Source of the DNA: Sphingomonas crusticola
GTDB taxonomy: Bacteria > Pseudomonadota > Alphaproteobacteria > Sphingomonadales > Sphingomonadaceae
Assembly: GCF_003391115.1 (NCBI RefSeq)
Contig: NZ_QTJP01000001.1
Span: forward strand, 2,378,501-2,442,500
Length of the DNA: 64,000 nucleotides
Direction of reading: 5' to 3'
Shown: piece by piece, positions 1-10,295 of the stretch
How positions within the stretch are numbered: position 1 is the stretch's first letter
How the letters are laid out: every line of letters starts with the position of its first letter
Notes under the pieces: generated by a model
Told to the model about the DNA's origin: nothing
The model's database searches: none
The model's input: only the letters and a program-made list of their open reading frames with translations
Program-made: the position numbers and the translations under genes

Positions 1-1
1 C

Positions 2-523
<522 letters not shown>

Positions 524-603
524 GCCGAAAAAGCTGCTATTGGCGCGCTCCGCGAGCGGGGCGTGCCCCTTTCTCCCAATATTTCGAAGCAAGGTAGGAA
601 ATC

Positions 604-1794
604 ATGGCTAAGGCTAAATTTGAGCGGACGAAGCCGCACTGCAACATCGGCACCATCGGCCACGTCGACCATGGCAAGACGTCGCTCACGGCCGCCATCA
701 CCAAGGTTCTCGCCGAAACCGGCGGCGCGACCTTTGTAGACTATGCCAATATCGACAAGGCTCCCGAAGAGCGCGAGCGCGGCATCACCATCTCGACCGC
801 ACACGTCGAGTATGAGACGCAGGCCCGCCACTATGCCCACGTCGATTGCCCGGGCCACGCCGATTATGTGAAGAACATGATCACCGGCGCTGCGCAGATG
901 GACGGCGGCATCCTCGTCGTTTCGGCCACTGACGGCCCGATGCCGCAGACCCGCGAGCACATCCTGCTCGCACGCCAGGTCGGCGTGCCGCAGCTTGTCG
1001 TGTTCATGAACAAGGTCGACTTGGTCGACGACGCCGAGATCCTCGAGCTCGTCGAGCTGGAAATCCGCGAACTGCTGTCGTCCTACGACTTTGACGGCGA
1101 CAACATCCCCGTCATCCAGGGTTCGGCGGTTTGCGCACTCAACGGCACCAAGCCCGAGATCGGCCATGCTGCCGTGCTCAAGCTGATGGAAGCTGTCGAC
1201 ACGTTCATCCCGCAGCCCGATCGTCCGCTGGACAAGCCGTTCCTGATGCCGATCGAGGACGTGTTCTCGATCTCCGGTCGCGGCACGGTCGTCACCGGTC
1301 GCGTCGAGACGGGCGTCGTCAAGGTTGGCGAGGAAGTCGAGATTGTCGGTCTGACCGACACGAAAAAGACCGTCGTCACCGGCGTCGAAATGTTCCGCAA
1401 GCTGCTCGACAGCGGCCAGGCGGGCGACAATATCGGCGCGCTGCTGCGCGGCGTTGGCCGTGACGACGTTGAGCGTGGCCAGGTTCTCTGCAAGCCGGGT
1501 TCGATCAAGCCGCACACCGAATTCTCGTCGGAAGTCTACGTGCTGTCCAAGGAAGAGGGTGGCCGTCACACGCCATTCTTCGCCAACTACCGCCCGCAAT
1601 TCTACTTCCGCACGACCGACGTGACCGGCGAAGTCGTCCTCCCCGAGGGCACCGAGATGGTCATGCCGGGCGACAACGTGAAGCTGGGCGTCAAGCTCAT
1701 CGCGCCGATCGCGATGGAGCAGGGCCTGCGTTTCTCGATCCGCGAAGGCGGTCGTACCGTCGGCGCCGGGGTTGTCAGCTCGATCACCGCGTAA
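604..1794 (+). CDS. tuf: Elongation factor Tu
   Basis: EF-Tu delivers aminoacyl-tRNA to the ribosome as a GTP complex. The 396 residues match the usual length. The G motifs are visible: GHVDHGKT near residue 19, DCPGHADY near residue 81, NKVD near residue 136 and GSA near residue 174. The effector region carries RGITIS. A Shine-Dalgarno-like AGGTAGGA lies just before the ATG. It follows fusA and is followed by a strong intrinsic terminator, so it closes the str transcription unit. Many proteobacteria carry a second tuf copy; none is in this window. Confidence 0.98.
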   Translation: MAKAKFERTKPHCNIGTIGHVDHGKTSLTAAITKVLAETGGATFVDYANIDKAPEERERGITISTAHVEYETQARHYAHVDCPGHADYVKNMITGAAQMDGGILVVSATDGPMPQTREHILLARQVGVPQLVVFMNKVDLVDDAEILELVELEIRELLSSYDFDGDNIPVIQGSAVCALNGTKPEIGHAAVLKLMEAVDTFIPQPDRPLDKPFLMPIEDVFSISGRGTVVTGRVETGVVKVGEEVEIVGLTDTKKTVVTGVEMFRKLLDSGQAGDNIGALLRGVGRDDVERGQVLCKPGSIKPHTEFSSEVYVLSKEEGGRHTPFFANYRPQFYFRTTDVTGEVVLPEGTEMVMPGDNVKLGVKLIAPIAMEQGLRFSIREGGRTVGAGVVSSITA

Positions 1795-1813
1795 TATAAG
1801 TACGTCATCGCAG

Positions 1814-1853
1814 CCGCCCGACTCCCTCTGCGGAGTCGGGCGGTTTGCTTTTT
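1814..1853 (+). terminator. Intrinsic terminator after tuf
   Basis: A perfect 12-bp stem, CCGCCCGACTCC at 1814-1825 pairing with GGAGTCGGGCGG at 1832-1843, has a 6-base loop and is followed by TTTGCTTTTT. It separates the str operon from rpsJ, leaving 57 bases for a promoter or leader of the S10 operon. Within those 57 bases a further GGGGCG/CGCCCC hairpin (1860-1884) sits upstream of rpsJ. Confidence 0.88.
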
Positions 1854-1910
1854 ATGAGAGGGGCGTACCTTTAGGGATCGCCCCCAGGCTCTTTCGCATC
1901 GGTAGGAACC

Positions 1911-2219
1911 ATGGACAGCAATATCCGCATTCGCCTGAAGGCGTTCGACCATCGCGTGCTCGATCAGGCAACCGGCGAGATCGCCGACACCGCCCGACGT
2001 ACCGGCGCACTGACCCGTGGACCCATTCCCCTGCCGACGCGCATTGAAAAGTTCACGGTCAACCGTGGCCCGCACATCGACAAGAAGTCGCGCGAGCAGT
2101 TCGAGGTTCGCACCTTCAAGCGCCTGCTTGATATCGTGCAGCCGACCCCGCAGACTGTCGACGCTTTGATGAAGCTCGATCTTGCTGCAGGTGTTGATGT
2201 TGAGATCAAACTCGCGTAA
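1911..2219 (+). CDS. rpsJ: 30S ribosomal protein S10
   Basis: S10 is a component of the 30S head and also the NusE transcription antitermination factor. It has 102 residues, about the usual length. Recognisable segments are [14 protein letters not shown] at the N terminus, RTGA...GPIPLPT in the middle loop and [18 protein letters not shown] before the C terminus. The ATG follows GGTAGGAACC. It is the first gene after the tuf terminator and so the probable first gene of the S10 operon. An unusually large 288-base gap with two repeat elements separates it from rplC. Confidence 0.97.
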   Translation: MDSNIRIRLKAFDHRVLDQATGEIADTARRTGALTRGPIPLPTRIEKFTVNRGPHIDKKSREQFEVRTFKRLLDIVQPTPQTVDALMKLDLAAGVDVEIKLA

Positions 2220-2258
2220 GCGAGCCGCTCTCGACAAGAGATTCGGTCTTTGACCGCT

Positions 2259-2318
2259 CCCCGACGAAAGTTGGGGTCCAGCTAAACCGCTGGAACTGGA
2301 CTCCGGCTTCTGCTGGGG
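2259..2318. repeat. REP-like inverted repeat in the rpsJ-rplC gap
   Basis: Two 23-base arms are imperfect inverted copies. The first begins CCCCGACGAAAG and ends in GTCCAG; the second begins CTGGAC and ends TTCTGCTGGGG. GTCCAG and CTGGAC pair exactly across the centre. The element is non-coding and resembles repetitive extragenic palindromes, although a search of a genome would be needed to show further copies. Confidence 0.6.
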
Positions 2319-2358
2319 AACACGAAATTCGAGGGATACCGGTCGGCTTTGCCGGCGC

Positions 2359-2414
2359 CTGCGTCCCCGCCATTCGCTCTCGAGCGGATCTCTGGCCCAG
2401 GCGGGGGCACGCAG
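2359..2414. repeat. Second inverted repeat in the rpsJ-rplC gap
   Basis: CTGCGTCCCCGCC at 2359-2371 is matched, with a two-base bulge, by the inverted copy GGCGGGGGCACGCAG at 2400-2414. It lies 40 bases after the first repeat element and 93 bases before rplC. A strong hairpin would form in the mRNA. It lacks a T-run, so it is not a typical terminator. Confidence 0.55.
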
Positions 2415-2507
2415 TTTCATTGGGCTGGGCTTCGGGAACACCCGGAGCCTTTTTCGTTGGCAAGCTCTCCGCTTACGCGGCGAGCCTCTGGTTGGAAGGA
2501 ATTGATC

Positions 2508-3254
2508 ATGCGCACCGGCGTGATCGCGAAGAAGATGGGGATGACCCGGCTGTTCCAGGACGACGGGCGCCATGTGCCCGTGACCGTTCTGCAGCTCGAA
2601 GGTCTCCAGGTCCTTGCCCGCAAGGAAGAGGCCCGTGACGGCTACGTCGCGGTACAGCTCGGCGCGGGCGTGGCCAAGGCCAAGAACGTTGCAAAGCCGC
2701 AGCGCGGCCATTTCGGCAAGGCCGAAGTCGAGCCCAAGGCTTATGTTGCCGAATTCCGCGTGACCGAGGACAATCTCCTCGATGTCGGCGCGGAGATTTC
2801 GGCCGAGCATTTCGTCGCCGGCCAGATGGTCGACATCCAGGGTCGCACCCAGGGCAAGGGCTTCCAGGGCGGTATGAAGCGCTGGGGTTTCGGCGGCCTG
2901 CGCGCCACCCACGGCGTCTCCGTCTCGCACCGTTCGCTTGGTTCGACCGGTCAGCGCCAGGATCCGGGCAAGGTCTTCAAGAACAAGAAGATGGCCGGTC
3001 ACATGGGTGACAAGAATCGCACGCAGCAGAATCTCGAGATCGTACGCACGGACGCCGAGCGCGGTCTGCTCTACATCAAGGGCTCGGTGCCCGGTTCGAA
3101 GGGTGGCTGGGTCCTCGTCAAGGATGCCGTCAAGCTTCCGGGCCATAAGGACGCGCCGAAGCCGGCCGGCCTGAAGGCCGCCGCCAACAGCAACAGCAAC
3201 AATGCCGCTCCGGTCGTTGACACGCCCGAAGTCGCCGAAGGCCAGGAGGGCTGA
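2508..3254 (+). CDS. rplC: 50S ribosomal protein L3
   Basis: L3 binds 23S rRNA near the peptidyl transferase centre and starts 50S assembly. The ATG at 2508 is chosen because GGAAGGA lies 7 bases upstream and the protein then starts [16 protein letters not shown], the family N terminus. The frame stays open further upstream through the repeat element, but that extension looks non-coding. The 248 residues include the [13 protein letters not shown] and [18 protein letters not shown] loops. The C terminus carries a tail of about 30 residues rich in Ala and Asn that the E. coli protein lacks. Confidence 0.97.
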   Translation: MRTGVIAKKMGMTRLFQDDGRHVPVTVLQLEGLQVLARKEEARDGYVAVQLGAGVAKAKNVAKPQRGHFGKAEVEPKAYVAEFRVTEDNLLDVGAEISAEHFVAGQMVDIQGRTQGKGFQGGMKRWGFGGLRATHGVSVSHRSLGSTGQRQDPGKVFKNKKMAGHMGDKNRTQQNLEIVRTDAERGLLYIKGSVPGSKGGWVLVKDAVKLPGHKDAPKPAGLKAAANSNSNNAAPVVDTPEVAEGQEG

Positions 3255-3256
3255 TC

Positions 3257-3886
3257 ATGAAAATTCAGGTCAAGAACCTCGATGGATCGTCGGAGAAGGG
3301 CGACCTCGAACTGAACGACGCGATCTTCGGGATCGAGCCGCGTGCCGACATCCTGCACCGGGTCGTCACCTGGCAGCTCGAGAAGCGTCGCGGCACCGCC
3401 CGCGGCACCCGCGAGCGCTCCGATGTCGCGCGTACCGGCAAGCGTCTGGGCAACCAGAAGGGCGGCGGTACTGCTCGTCACGGCGATCGTGCGGCCCCGA
3501 TCTTCATCGGCGGCGGCAAGGCGCACGGCGCGCGTGTTCGTGACTTCAACCCGAGCCTCAACAAGAAGGTTCGCGCCCTCGGCCTGAAGATGGCGCTCAG
3601 CGCCAAGGCCAAGGACGGCAACCTGGTCGTGATGAGCGGCCTCGATGTGGCGGAAGGCAAGACCAAGACGCTCGCGACGCAGCTCGAGACGCTCGGTTTC
3701 GGCAAGAAGGCATTGGTGATCGACGGCGACGCGATCAACGTCAGCTTCGCGCACGCATCCGGCAATTTGCACGGTGTGAACCTGCTGCCGGCAGTAGGCG
3801 CCAACGTCTACGACATCCTTAAGGCCGACACGCTGGTGCTGACGCGCGCGGCGATCGAAAAGCTGGAGGCGCGTTTCAATGGCTAA
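3257..3886 (+). CDS. rplD: 50S ribosomal protein L4
   Basis: L4 is an early 50S assembly protein lining the exit tunnel; in E. coli it also represses the S10 operon. It has 209 residues with the tunnel-loop segment [16 protein letters not shown] near residues 62-77 and the globular C-terminal half. It starts 2 bases after rplC and its last 8 bases overlap rplW, which suggests coupled translation. I cannot see an L4-binding leader like the one in E. coli. Confidence 0.97.
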   Translation: MKIQVKNLDGSSEKGDLELNDAIFGIEPRADILHRVVTWQLEKRRGTARGTRERSDVARTGKRLGNQKGGGTARHGDRAAPIFIGGGKAHGARVRDFNPSLNKKVRALGLKMALSAKAKDGNLVVMSGLDVAEGKTKTLATQLETLGFGKKALVIDGDAINVSFAHASGNLHGVNLLPAVGANVYDILKADTLVLTRAAIEKLEARFNG

Positions 3887-4196
3887 AAAGCCGGCCAAGA
3901 CGACGGTGGACAACCGTCATTACGACGTGGTGCTCGCGCCCCACATCACCGAAAAGTCGACCATGCTCTCCGAGCATAATGCAGTCGTCTTCAAGGTGGC
4001 GGGCGACGCGACCAAGCCCGAGATCAAGGCCGCCGTCGAGGCGCTGTTCTCGGTCACGGTGACGGGCGTCAACACGATCGTCACCAAGGGTAAGACCAAG
4101 CGCTGGAAGGGCGAGCCCTACAAGCGTTCGGACTCCAAGAAGGCAATCGTGACCCTGGCCGAAGGCCAGCAGATCGATATTACGACGGGAATCTGA
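3879..4196 (+). CDS. rplW: 50S ribosomal protein L23
   Basis: L23 sits at the tunnel exit and docks the signal recognition particle and trigger factor. It has 105 residues. The N-terminal half contains [17 protein letters not shown], the family signature, and the basic segment [18 protein letters not shown] follows. The ATG lies inside the end of rplD (8-base overlap). It is followed 4 bases later by rplB in the standard S10-operon order. Confidence 0.97.
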   Translation: MAKKPAKTTVDNRHYDVVLAPHITEKSTMLSEHNAVVFKVAGDATKPEIKAAVEALFSVTVTGVNTIVTKGKTKRWKGEPYKRSDSKKAIVTLAEGQQIDITTGI

Positions 4197-4200
4197 GGCG

Positions 4201-5040
4201 ATGGCGCTCAAAAATTACAATCCGACGAGCCCGGCTCGCCGCGGCCTGATCCTGATTGACCGTTCGTCGCTCTACAAGGGCAAGCCGGTCAAGGCGCTGA
4301 CGGTTGGTCTGACCAAGTCCGGCGGCCGCAACAACCAGGGCCATGCGACTGCGCGCGGCATCGGTGGCGGTCACAAGCAGAAGTATCGCTTCATCGATTT
4401 CAAGCGTCGCAAGTGGGACGCGCCGGCTACGGTCGAGCGGATCGAATATGATCCCAACCGTTCGGCGTTCATCGCGCTGGTGAAGTATGAGGACGGCGAG
4501 CTCGCCTACATCATCGCACCGCAGCGGCTTGCCGTCGGCGACACGATCGTCTCCGCCAAGAAGACGGACGTGAAGCCCGGTAACGCGATGGAAATCGGCC
4601 AGGCCCCGGTCGGAACGATCGTCCACAATGTCGAGATGAAGCCCGGCAAGGGCGGTCAGATCGCACGTGCGGCGGGCACTTATGTGCAGATCGTCGGCCG
4701 CGACAAGGGCATGGTGATGGTCCGCCTCAACTCGGGCGAGCAGCGCTACGTGCATTCCAACTGCATGTGCACCGTGGGCGCCGTGTCCAACCCGGATAAT
4801 GGCAACCAGAATTTGGCGAAGGCCGGCCGCAACCGCTGGCTCGGCTATCGTCCGCTTACCCGCGGCGTCGCCAAGAACCCGGTCGACCATCCGCACGGCG
4901 GCGGCGAAGGCCGTACTTCGGGCGGCCGTCATCCGGTCACCCCGTGGGGCAAGCCGACGAAGGGTCACCGTACCCGCAAGAACAAATCGACCGACAAGAT
5001 GATCATCCGGTCGCGTCATTCGACCAAGAGGAAGGGCTAA
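4201..5040 (+). CDS. rplB: 50S ribosomal protein L2
   Basis: L2 is a primary 23S rRNA-binding protein needed for subunit joining and peptidyl transfer. It has 279 residues. It shows [17 protein letters not shown] at the start, the [14 protein letters not shown] segment, and the C-terminal motif [15 protein letters not shown] that contains the conserved active-site histidine. It ends 2 bases before rpsS. Confidence 0.98.
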   Translation: MALKNYNPTSPARRGLILIDRSSLYKGKPVKALTVGLTKSGGRNNQGHATARGIGGGHKQKYRFIDFKRRKWDAPATVERIEYDPNRSAFIALVKYEDGELAYIIAPQRLAVGDTIVSAKKTDVKPGNAMEIGQAPVGTIVHNVEMKPGKGGQIARAAGTYVQIVGRDKGMVMVRLNSGEQRYVHSNCMCTVGAVSNPDNGNQNLAKAGRNRWLGYRPLTRGVAKNPVDHPHGGGEGRTSGGRHPVTPWGKPTKGHRTRKNKSTDKMIIRSRHSTKRKG

Positions 5041-5042
5041 CA

Positions 5043-5318
5043 ATGGCTCGTTCAGTCTGGAAGGGCCCGTTCGTCGAACTGAGCCTTCTGAAGAAGGCAT
5101 CGGCCGCACAGGACGGTGGCACGCGTGGTGCGATCAAGACCTGGTCGCGTCGCTCAACGATCATGCCGCAATTCGTCGGCCTGACCTTCAATGTTTATAA
5201 CGGCCGCAAGTTCGTGCCGGTGTCGGTCAACGAGGACATGGTGGGCATGAAGCTCGGCGAGTTCGCGCCGACCCGCTATTTCCCCGGCCACGCCGCGGAC
5301 AAGAAGGGTAAGCGCTGA
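5043..5318 (+). CDS. rpsS: 30S ribosomal protein S19
   Basis: S19 forms part of the 30S head with S13. The 91-residue protein begins [18 protein letters not shown], which fixes the start at 5043 rather than at upstream in-frame codons inside rplB. It contains the signature [13 protein letters not shown] and ends in the typical basic tail. Its stop overlaps the rplV start by one base (TGATG). Confidence 0.97.
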   Translation: MARSVWKGPFVELSLLKKASAAQDGGTRGAIKTWSRRSTIMPQFVGLTFNVYNGRKFVPVSVNEDMVGMKLGEFAPTRYFPGHAADKKGKR

Positions 5319-5695
5319 TGTCTAAGCCAGCATCCCCCCGCAAGGTTGGCGACAAGGAAGCCCTTGCCGTCGATACGTCGGTTCGTGGCAGCCCGTACAA
5401 GCTCAATCTCGTTGCGGGCCTGATCCGCGGCAAGAAGGTCGGCGACGCGCTCAACATCCTGTCCTTCTCCACCAAGGCGATGGCTGTCGATGTTCGCAAG
5501 TGCCTGGCCTCGGCCATTGCGAATGCCGAGAACAATCACAATCTCGACGTCGACGCGCTGGTCGTGAAGGAAGCGTCGGTTGGCAAGGGCCTCGTCATGA
5601 AGCGCTTCGCCACCCGTGCCCGCGGCCGCAGCGCGCGCATCGTCAAGCCGTTCAGCCGCCTTCGCGTGGTCGTCCGCGAGCAGGAAGAAGCATAA
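5318..5695 (+). CDS. rplV: 50S ribosomal protein L22
   Basis: L22 lines the exit tunnel with L4 and is a common site of macrolide resistance. It has 125 residues. Features are the segment [21 protein letters not shown] and the beta-hairpin region [23 protein letters not shown]. It overlaps rpsS by one base (TGATG) and rpsC by one base (TAATG), so the three genes are probably translated in sequence. Confidence 0.97.
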   Translation: MSKPASPRKVGDKEALAVDTSVRGSPYKLNLVAGLIRGKKVGDALNILSFSTKAMAVDVRKCLASAIANAENNHNLDVDALVVKEASVGKGLVMKRFATRARGRSARIVKPFSRLRVVVREQEEA

Positions 5696-6390
5696 TGGGT
5701 CATAAATCCAACCCCATCGGCCTGCGGCTGCAGATCAACCGCACCTGGGACAGCCGCTGGTATGCCGAGGGCGAGAGCTACGCGAAGCTGCTGCTGGAGG
5801 ATCTCAAGATCCGTCAGTACATCTTCAAGACGCATCCCCAGGCTGCGATCTCGAAGGTCGTCATCGAGCGTCCGGCCAAGCTGGCCCGTATCTCCGTCTA
5901 TGCCGCACGTCCAGGCGTGATCATCGGCAAGAAGGGTGCGGACATTGAAAAGCTGCGCCGCACGCTTGGCAAGATGACCTCGTCGGAGGTGAGCCTCAAC
6001 ATCGTCGAAATCCGCAAGCCGGAAGTCGACAGCAAGCTCGTCGCCCAGGGCGTCGCCGATCAGCTCGAGCGCCGGATTGCTTTCCGTCGTGCCATGAAGC
6101 GCGCCGTTCAGTCGGCGCTGCGTCTTGGCGCGGAGGGCATTCGTATCACCTGTGCGGGCCGCCTTGGCGGTGCCGAGATCGCGCGGACCGAATGGTATCG
6201 CGAAGGTCGTGTGCCGCTGCATACGCTGCGCGCGCACGTCGATTATGCCGAGGCTGAGGCGCACACCGCCTATGGCGTCTGCGGCGTCAAGGTCTGGATC
6301 TTCAAGGGTGAGATCCTCGGCCACGATCCGCTGGCGCAAGAACGCCTCATGATGGAAGCTCAGACCTCGGGGGTCCGTCCGGCGCGCTGA
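5695..6390 (+). CDS. rpsC: 30S ribosomal protein S3
   Basis: S3 lines the mRNA entry channel. The start at 5695 gives [15 protein letters not shown], the family N terminus; the frame is open upstream inside rplV but that extension is not S3-like. It has 231 residues with a KH domain carrying [17 protein letters not shown] near residues 63-79 and the C-terminal domain [11 protein letters not shown]. The TGA stop lies within a perfect hairpin. Confidence 0.97.
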   Translation: MGHKSNPIGLRLQINRTWDSRWYAEGESYAKLLLEDLKIRQYIFKTHPQAAISKVVIERPAKLARISVYAARPGVIIGKKGADIEKLRRTLGKMTSSEVSLNIVEIRKPEVDSKLVAQGVADQLERRIAFRRAMKRAVQSALRLGAEGIRITCAGRLGGAEIARTEWYREGRVPLHTLRAHVDYAEAEAHTAYGVCGVKVWIFKGEILGHDPLAQERLMMEAQTSGVRPAR

Positions 6391-6407
6391 TAGGATTTTC
6401 CTATCAG
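6387..6407 (+). promoter_or_regulatory. Hairpin overlapping the rpsC stop
   Basis: CTGATAGGA at 6387-6395 and TCCTATCAG at 6399-6407 form a perfect 9-bp stem with a 3-base loop, and the rpsC stop TGA lies inside it. No T-run follows, so termination is unlikely. A role in processing, stability or coupling is inference. Confidence 0.6.
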
Positions 6408-6453
6408 TCTGCCTGATCGGCCGTCGTCACGGTGTCAGAAGGTTAGATAAGAC

Positions 6454-6885
6454 ATGCTGCAACCGAAGCGCACCAAGTTCCGCAAGGCCCATAAGGGCCG
6501 CATCCATGGCGACGCCAAGGGCGGGACCGCGCTCAATTTCGGCGCGTTCGGCCTCAAGGCGCTTGAGCCGGAGCGGATCACTGCCCGCCAGATCGAAGCG
6601 GCCCGCCGCGCGATCACGCGTCACATCAAGCGCCAGGGGCGTTTGTGGATCCGTATCTTCCCGGACATTCCGGTGTCGTCGAAGCCGGCCGAGGTCCGCA
6701 TGGGCTCCGGTAAGGGCGCGCCCGAATTCTGGGTTGCGCGCGTAAAGCCCGGCCGCATCCTGTTCGAGCTCGACGGCGTTCCGGGCCCGATCGCTCGCGT
6801 CGCCTTCGAGCGCGCGATGGAAAAGCTGCCGATCAAGACCAAGGTCGTCGCCCGTCTGGGCGAGTCCGTGCACGAGGCTGTGTAA
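6454..6885 (+). CDS. rplP: 50S ribosomal protein L16
   Basis: L16 contacts the A-site tRNA and helps organise the peptidyl transferase region. It has 143 residues starting [16 protein letters not shown]. It carries [22 protein letters not shown] and the loop [19 protein letters not shown] with the conserved arginine in the RMG segment. A 63-base gap with a hairpin precedes it; rpmC follows 4 bases after. Confidence 0.97.
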   Translation: MLQPKRTKFRKAHKGRIHGDAKGGTALNFGAFGLKALEPERITARQIEAARRAITRHIKRQGRLWIRIFPDIPVSSKPAEVRMGSGKGAPEFWVARVKPGRILFELDGVPGPIARVAFERAMEKLPIKTKVVARLGESVHEAV

Positions 6886-6889
6886 GACA

Positions 6890-7093
6890 ATGGCGAAGAT
6901 TGCAGATCTCAAGGTCGCGACCGACGACCAGCTTTCGACCCAGCTCGGTGAGCTGAAGCGCGAGCAATTCAACCTGCGTTTTCAGGCAGCCACGAACCAG
7001 CTCGAAAAGCCGAGCCGCGTTCGCGAGGTTCGCCGCACGATCGCGCAGATCAAGACCCTGCAGACCGCTCGCGCGGCTGCGGCAAGCAAGTAG
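6890..7093 (+). CDS. rpmC: 50S ribosomal protein L29
   Basis: L29 is a small helical protein near the tunnel exit. It has 67 residues: two helices joined at LNLRFQAATNQLEKPSR, which is close to the family signature. It lies between rplP and rpsQ in the standard order and is 9 bases from rpsQ. Confidence 0.95.
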   Translation: MAKIADLKVATDDQLSTQLGELKREQFNLRFQAATNQLEKPSRVREVRRTIAQIKTLQTARAAAASK

Positions 7094-7102
7094 GAGCATC
7101 AC

Positions 7103-7363
7103 ATGCCGAAGCGCGTGCTGACGGGAACGGTGGTCTCCGACAAGACCGACAAGACGGTGGTGGTCTCGGTCGAGCGGCGGGTGAAGCACCCGCTCTATGG
7201 CAAGATCATCAAGCGTTCGAAGAAGTATCATGCCCATGATGAGGGCAACGTTTTCAAGGAAGGCCAGACGGTCCGCATCGAGGAGTGCGCACCGATCTCC
7301 AAGCTGAAGACGTGGAAGGTCATCGGTGAAGTCGGCGCCCAGTCGCCGGCCGCCGCAGCGTAA
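7103..7363 (+). CDS. rpsQ: 30S ribosomal protein S17
   Basis: S17 is an early 30S assembly protein with an OB fold. It has 86 residues beginning [21 protein letters not shown] and containing [20 protein letters not shown] and the signature [29 protein letters not shown] sequence gives a good ribosome binding site. The alanine-rich last residues extend slightly beyond the core. Confidence 0.97.
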   Translation: MPKRVLTGTVVSDKTDKTVVVSVERRVKHPLYGKIIKRSKKYHAHDEGNVFKEGQTVRIEECAPISKLKTWKVIGEVGAQSPAAAA

Positions 7364-7378
7364 GGAAGGACTGACACA

Positions 7379-7750
7379 ATGATTCAGATGCAGTCCAACC
7401 TGGACGTGGCCGATAATTCGGGTGCCAAGCGCGTCCAGTGCATCAAGGTGCTGGGCGGCTCCAAGCGTCGTTTCGCTTCGGTCGGCGACGTCATCGTCGT
7501 TTCGATCAAGGAAGCCGCTCCCCGCGCCAAGGTGAAGAAGGGCGACGTTCACCGTGCGGTGATCGTGCGTACCGCCAAGGACATCAATCGCGCCGACGGT
7601 TCGACCATCCGCTTCGACGGCAATGCCGCCGTGCTCATCAACAAGAATAACGGGGAGCCGATCGGCACCCGTATCTTCGGCCCGGTCGTGCGCGAGCTGC
7701 GTGCCGCCGGTCACATGAAGATCATTTCGCTCGCGCCCGAGGTGCTGTGA
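7379..7750 (+). CDS. rplN: 50S ribosomal protein L14
   Basis: L14 forms bridges to the 30S subunit and is the site bound by the silencing factor RsfS. It has 123 residues beginning [19 protein letters not shown], and contains [20 protein letters not shown] and [13 protein letters not shown]. It is preceded by AAGGAAGGACTGACACA. The stop overlaps the rplX ATG by one base (TGATG). Confidence 0.97.
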   Translation: MIQMQSNLDVADNSGAKRVQCIKVLGGSKRRFASVGDVIVVSIKEAAPRAKVKKGDVHRAVIVRTAKDINRADGSTIRFDGNAAVLINKNNGEPIGTRIFGPVVRELRAAGHMKIISLAPEVL

Positions 7751-8067
7751 TGTCTGCTGCAAGGATCAAGAAGGGTGACCGCGTCGTCGTCCTGTCCGGC
7801 AAGGACAAGGGCAAGACCGGTGACGTAACCCAGGCGATGCCGAAGGACGGCAAGGTTGTCGTGTCGGGCGTGAATATCGCGACCCGCCACCGCAAGCCGA
7901 CCCAGGCGAACCCGCAGGGCGGGCTCGAGCGCCGCGAAGCGCCGATGCACATTTCCAAGGTTGCGATCGCGACCAAGGACGGCAAGCCGACGCGGGTGCG
8001 TTTCGAAACCCAGGACGGCAAGAAAGTCCGCATTGCGGTCAAGACCGGGGAGAAAATCGATGGCTGA
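7750..8067 (+). CDS. rplX: 50S ribosomal protein L24
   Basis: L24 initiates 50S assembly by binding the 5' domain of 23S rRNA. It has 105 residues with the KOW motif [20 protein letters not shown] near the N terminus. I chose the ATG at 7750, which overlaps the rplN stop, over the GTG one codon earlier. The last 8 bases overlap rplE. Confidence 0.96.
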   Translation: MSAARIKKGDRVVVLSGKDKGKTGDVTQAMPKDGKVVVSGVNIATRHRKPTQANPQGGLERREAPMHISKVAIATKDGKPTRVRFETQDGKKVRIAVKTGEKIDG

Positions 8068-8644
8068 TGCAGCCAACAAGCCCCGCCTGAAGAAGCTGTA
8101 CGAAGACAGCATCGTCAAGGCGATGACCGAGAAGTTCGGCTACAAGAATGTCATGGAAGTGCCCCAGCTCGAGAAGATCGTGCTGAACATGGGCGTGGGT
8201 GAAGCCACCCAGGACAAGAAGAAGGTCGAGAAGGCCGCGGCCGAGATGACCAAGATCGCCGGCCAGCGCGCCGTCGTGACCAAGGCCAAGAAGTCGATTG
8301 CGCAGTTCAAGCTGCGTGAAGGCATGCCGATTGGCTGCAAGGTGACGCTGCGTCGCGAGCGGATGTACGAGTTTCTCGACCGCTTCGTGACGATCGCGCT
8401 GCCGCGCGTCCGCGATTTTCGTGGCCTCAACGACAAGGCGTTCGATGGCCGCGGCAATTATGCGACCGGCCTCAAGGAACAGCTGATCTTCCCGGAGATC
8501 AGCTATGACGAGGTCGATCAGGTTCGCGGAATGGACGTGATCGTGGCGACTTCCGCAAAGACCGACGAGGAGGCGCGCGAGCTTCTCCGCCTGTTCGGTT
8601 TCCCGTTCCCGCAGCCTGTCGTTGAAGAGAAGAAGGCTGCGTAA
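8060..8644 (+). CDS. rplE: 50S ribosomal protein L5
   Basis: L5 binds 5S rRNA and contacts P-site tRNA. The start at 8060 ([16 protein letters not shown]) is preferred because the longer open frame runs into rplX. The 194-residue protein contains [16 protein letters not shown], the [14 protein letters not shown] loop and [17 protein letters not shown]. It is slightly longer than the 179-residue E. coli protein because of an extended C terminus ending in basic residues. Confidence 0.97.
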   Translation: MADAANKPRLKKLYEDSIVKAMTEKFGYKNVMEVPQLEKIVLNMGVGEATQDKKKVEKAAAEMTKIAGQRAVVTKAKKSIAQFKLREGMPIGCKVTLRRERMYEFLDRFVTIALPRVRDFRGLNDKAFDGRGNYATGLKEQLIFPEISYDEVDQVRGMDVIVATSAKTDEEARELLRLFGFPFPQPVVEEKKAA

Positions 8645-8694
8645 TCTGCTCCCGTCGTCCGGCAAGGCCGGGCGAGGTTTAAGGACTTAAGTCG

Positions 8695-9000
8695 ATGGCG
8701 AAACTGAGTTCGATCAACAAGAATGAGCGTCGCAAGAAGCTCGTTAAGAAGTATGCGGGCAAATATGCCCGTCTGCGCGCGATTGCGGACGACGAGTCCA
8801 AGGACTTTCAGGAGCGCTGGGAAGCGCGCCTGAAGATGGCCGAGATTCCTGCCAACGGGAATCCGACGCGCGTGCGTAACCGCTGCGCGATCACCGGGCG
8901 TCCGCGCGCTGTCTATCGCAAGTTCGGCCTGGCGCGCGTCATGCTGCGCCATCTGGCAACGCGGGGGATGATCCCCGGCGTCGTCAAGTCGAGCTGGTAA
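8695..9000 (+). CDS. rpsN: 30S ribosomal protein S14 (zinc-free long form)
   Basis: S14 is in the 30S head. The 101-residue protein is the long type without the two CXXC zinc pairs found in the short paralogue. It ends with [27 protein letters not shown] and VVKSSW, as in other proteobacteria. A 50-base gap with a GTTTAAGGACTTAAGTCG leader precedes it. Confidence 0.97.
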   Translation: MAKLSSINKNERRKKLVKKYAGKYARLRAIADDESKDFQERWEARLKMAEIPANGNPTRVRNRCAITGRPRAVYRKFGLARVMLRHLATRGMIPGVVKSSW

Positions 9001-9010
9001 GGGCTAGAAT

Positions 9011-9406
9011 ATGTCGATCACTGATCCACTGGGCGATCTGCTCACCCGCATCCGCAACGGCCAGCGCGCCCGCAAGGACAGCGTCACGTCGCCGGCTTCC
9101 AAGCTGCGCGCTCGCGTGCTCGATGTTCTGCAGCGCGAAGGTTATATCCGTGGCTACTCGGAAGAGCAGCTCGGCGACCATCCCGGCCTGCGCATCGAGC
9201 TCAAATATTTCGAGGGGCAGCCTGCGATCCAGCATGTTGCGCGTATTTCGAAGCCGGGCCGCCGCGTCTATTCGGGCTCGAAGGAGCTGCCGCGTGTCCG
9301 CAACGGCCTTGGCATGACCATCGTTTCAACGCCGCGTGGCGTTCTGTCCGACGCGGAAGCGCGCGACCAGAATGTCGGCGGCGAAGTGCTCGCGGAGGTG
9401 TTCTGA
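9011..9406 (+). CDS. rpsH: 30S ribosomal protein S8
   Basis: S8 binds the central domain of 16S rRNA and, in E. coli, represses the spc operon. It has 131 residues beginning [20 protein letters not shown] and ending in the [22 protein letters not shown] signature region. Its TGA overlaps the rplF ATG by one base (TGATG). Confidence 0.97.
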   Translation: MSITDPLGDLLTRIRNGQRARKDSVTSPASKLRARVLDVLQREGYIRGYSEEQLGDHPGLRIELKYFEGQPAIQHVARISKPGRRVYSGSKELPRVRNGLGMTIVSTPRGVLSDAEARDQNVGGEVLAEVF

Positions 9407-9939
9407 TGAGCCGCATCGGTAAGAAGCCGGTTCCCGTCCCCGCAGGCGTGACCGCAAACATCGAAGGCAAGGTCCTGTCGGTGAAGGGTGCCAAGGGCAC
9501 GCTCACCCTCGATCTGGTCGACGACGTCAATTACGACATCGGCGACGGTGGCGTGACCGTCACCCCTGCGAACGACACGAAGCGGGCGCGCTCCTTCTGG
9601 GGCATGCAGCGCACGATGGTCGCGAACCTGATCACCGGCGTGACGGAGGGCTATACCAAGCAGCTCCAGATCACCGGCGTCGGCTATCGCGCCAACGTTC
9701 AGGGCAAGAATCTGAAGCTGCAGCTCGGCTACAGCCACGATGTCGATTTCGCGATTCCGGAAGGGATCACGATCGCGACGCCGGATCAGACTACGGTCAA
9801 CATTTCCGGTATCGACAAGCAGCAGGTCGGCCAAGTGGCCGCGGAGATCCGTCGCTGGCGCAAGCCCGAGCCCTATAAGGGCAAGGGCATCAAATATGCC
9901 GGCGAGTTCATCTTCCGCAAGGAAGGGAAGAAGAAGTAA
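9406..9939 (+). CDS. rplF: 50S ribosomal protein L6
   Basis: L6 lies near the factor-binding centre at the base of the stalk. It has 177 residues beginning [17 protein letters not shown], two similar domains, and the C-terminal signature [16 protein letters not shown]. It overlaps rpsH and rplR by one base on each side. Confidence 0.97.
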   Translation: MSRIGKKPVPVPAGVTANIEGKVLSVKGAKGTLTLDLVDDVNYDIGDGGVTVTPANDTKRARSFWGMQRTMVANLITGVTEGYTKQLQITGVGYRANVQGKNLKLQLGYSHDVDFAIPEGITIATPDQTTVNISGIDKQQVGQVAAEIRRWRKPEPYKGKGIKYAGEFIFRKEGKKK

Positions 9940-10295
9940 TGGCCAAGGGTCTCTCACTGTTCGAGCGCCGCCGTCGCCGCGTGCGCACCGCGCTCAAGGC
10001 ACGTGGCGGTCTTCGCCCGCGTCTGTCGGTGCATCGCTCCGGCAAACATATCTATGCGCAGATCATCGACGATGCGGCGGGAACGACCGTCGCAGCTGCC
10101 TCGACGCTGGAAAAGGACGTGCGTAGCGCGTCCGGCGCCAACGTCGATGCCGCCCAGTCGGTGGGCAAGCGTGTCGCCGAGCGTGCCAAGGCGGCCGGCG
10201 TGACAACCGTCGTGTTCGATCGCGGCGGCTTCCTGTTCCACGGCCGCGTCAAGGCGCTCGCCGATGCCGCCCGCGAAGGCGGATTGGAGTTCTAA
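9939..10295 (+). CDS. rplR: 50S ribosomal protein L18
   Basis: L18 carries 5S rRNA into the large subunit with L5. It has 118 residues, with a basic N terminus ([16 protein letters not shown]), then [18 protein letters not shown] and the end [26 protein letters not shown]. The start overlaps the rplF stop (TAATG), and rpsE begins at the next base after its stop. Confidence 0.97.
   Translation: MAKGLSLFERRRRRVRTALKARGGLRPRLSVHRSGKHIYAQIIDDAAGTTVAAASTLEKDVRSASGANVDAAQSVGKRVAERAKAAGVTTVVFDRGGFLFHGRVKALADAAREGGLEF

Noticed and set aside
1602-3146. Minus-strand 514-codon frame across tuf end, rpsJ and rplC
   Set aside because: It spans three recognised plus-strand features and repeat elements, and its product is low complexity.
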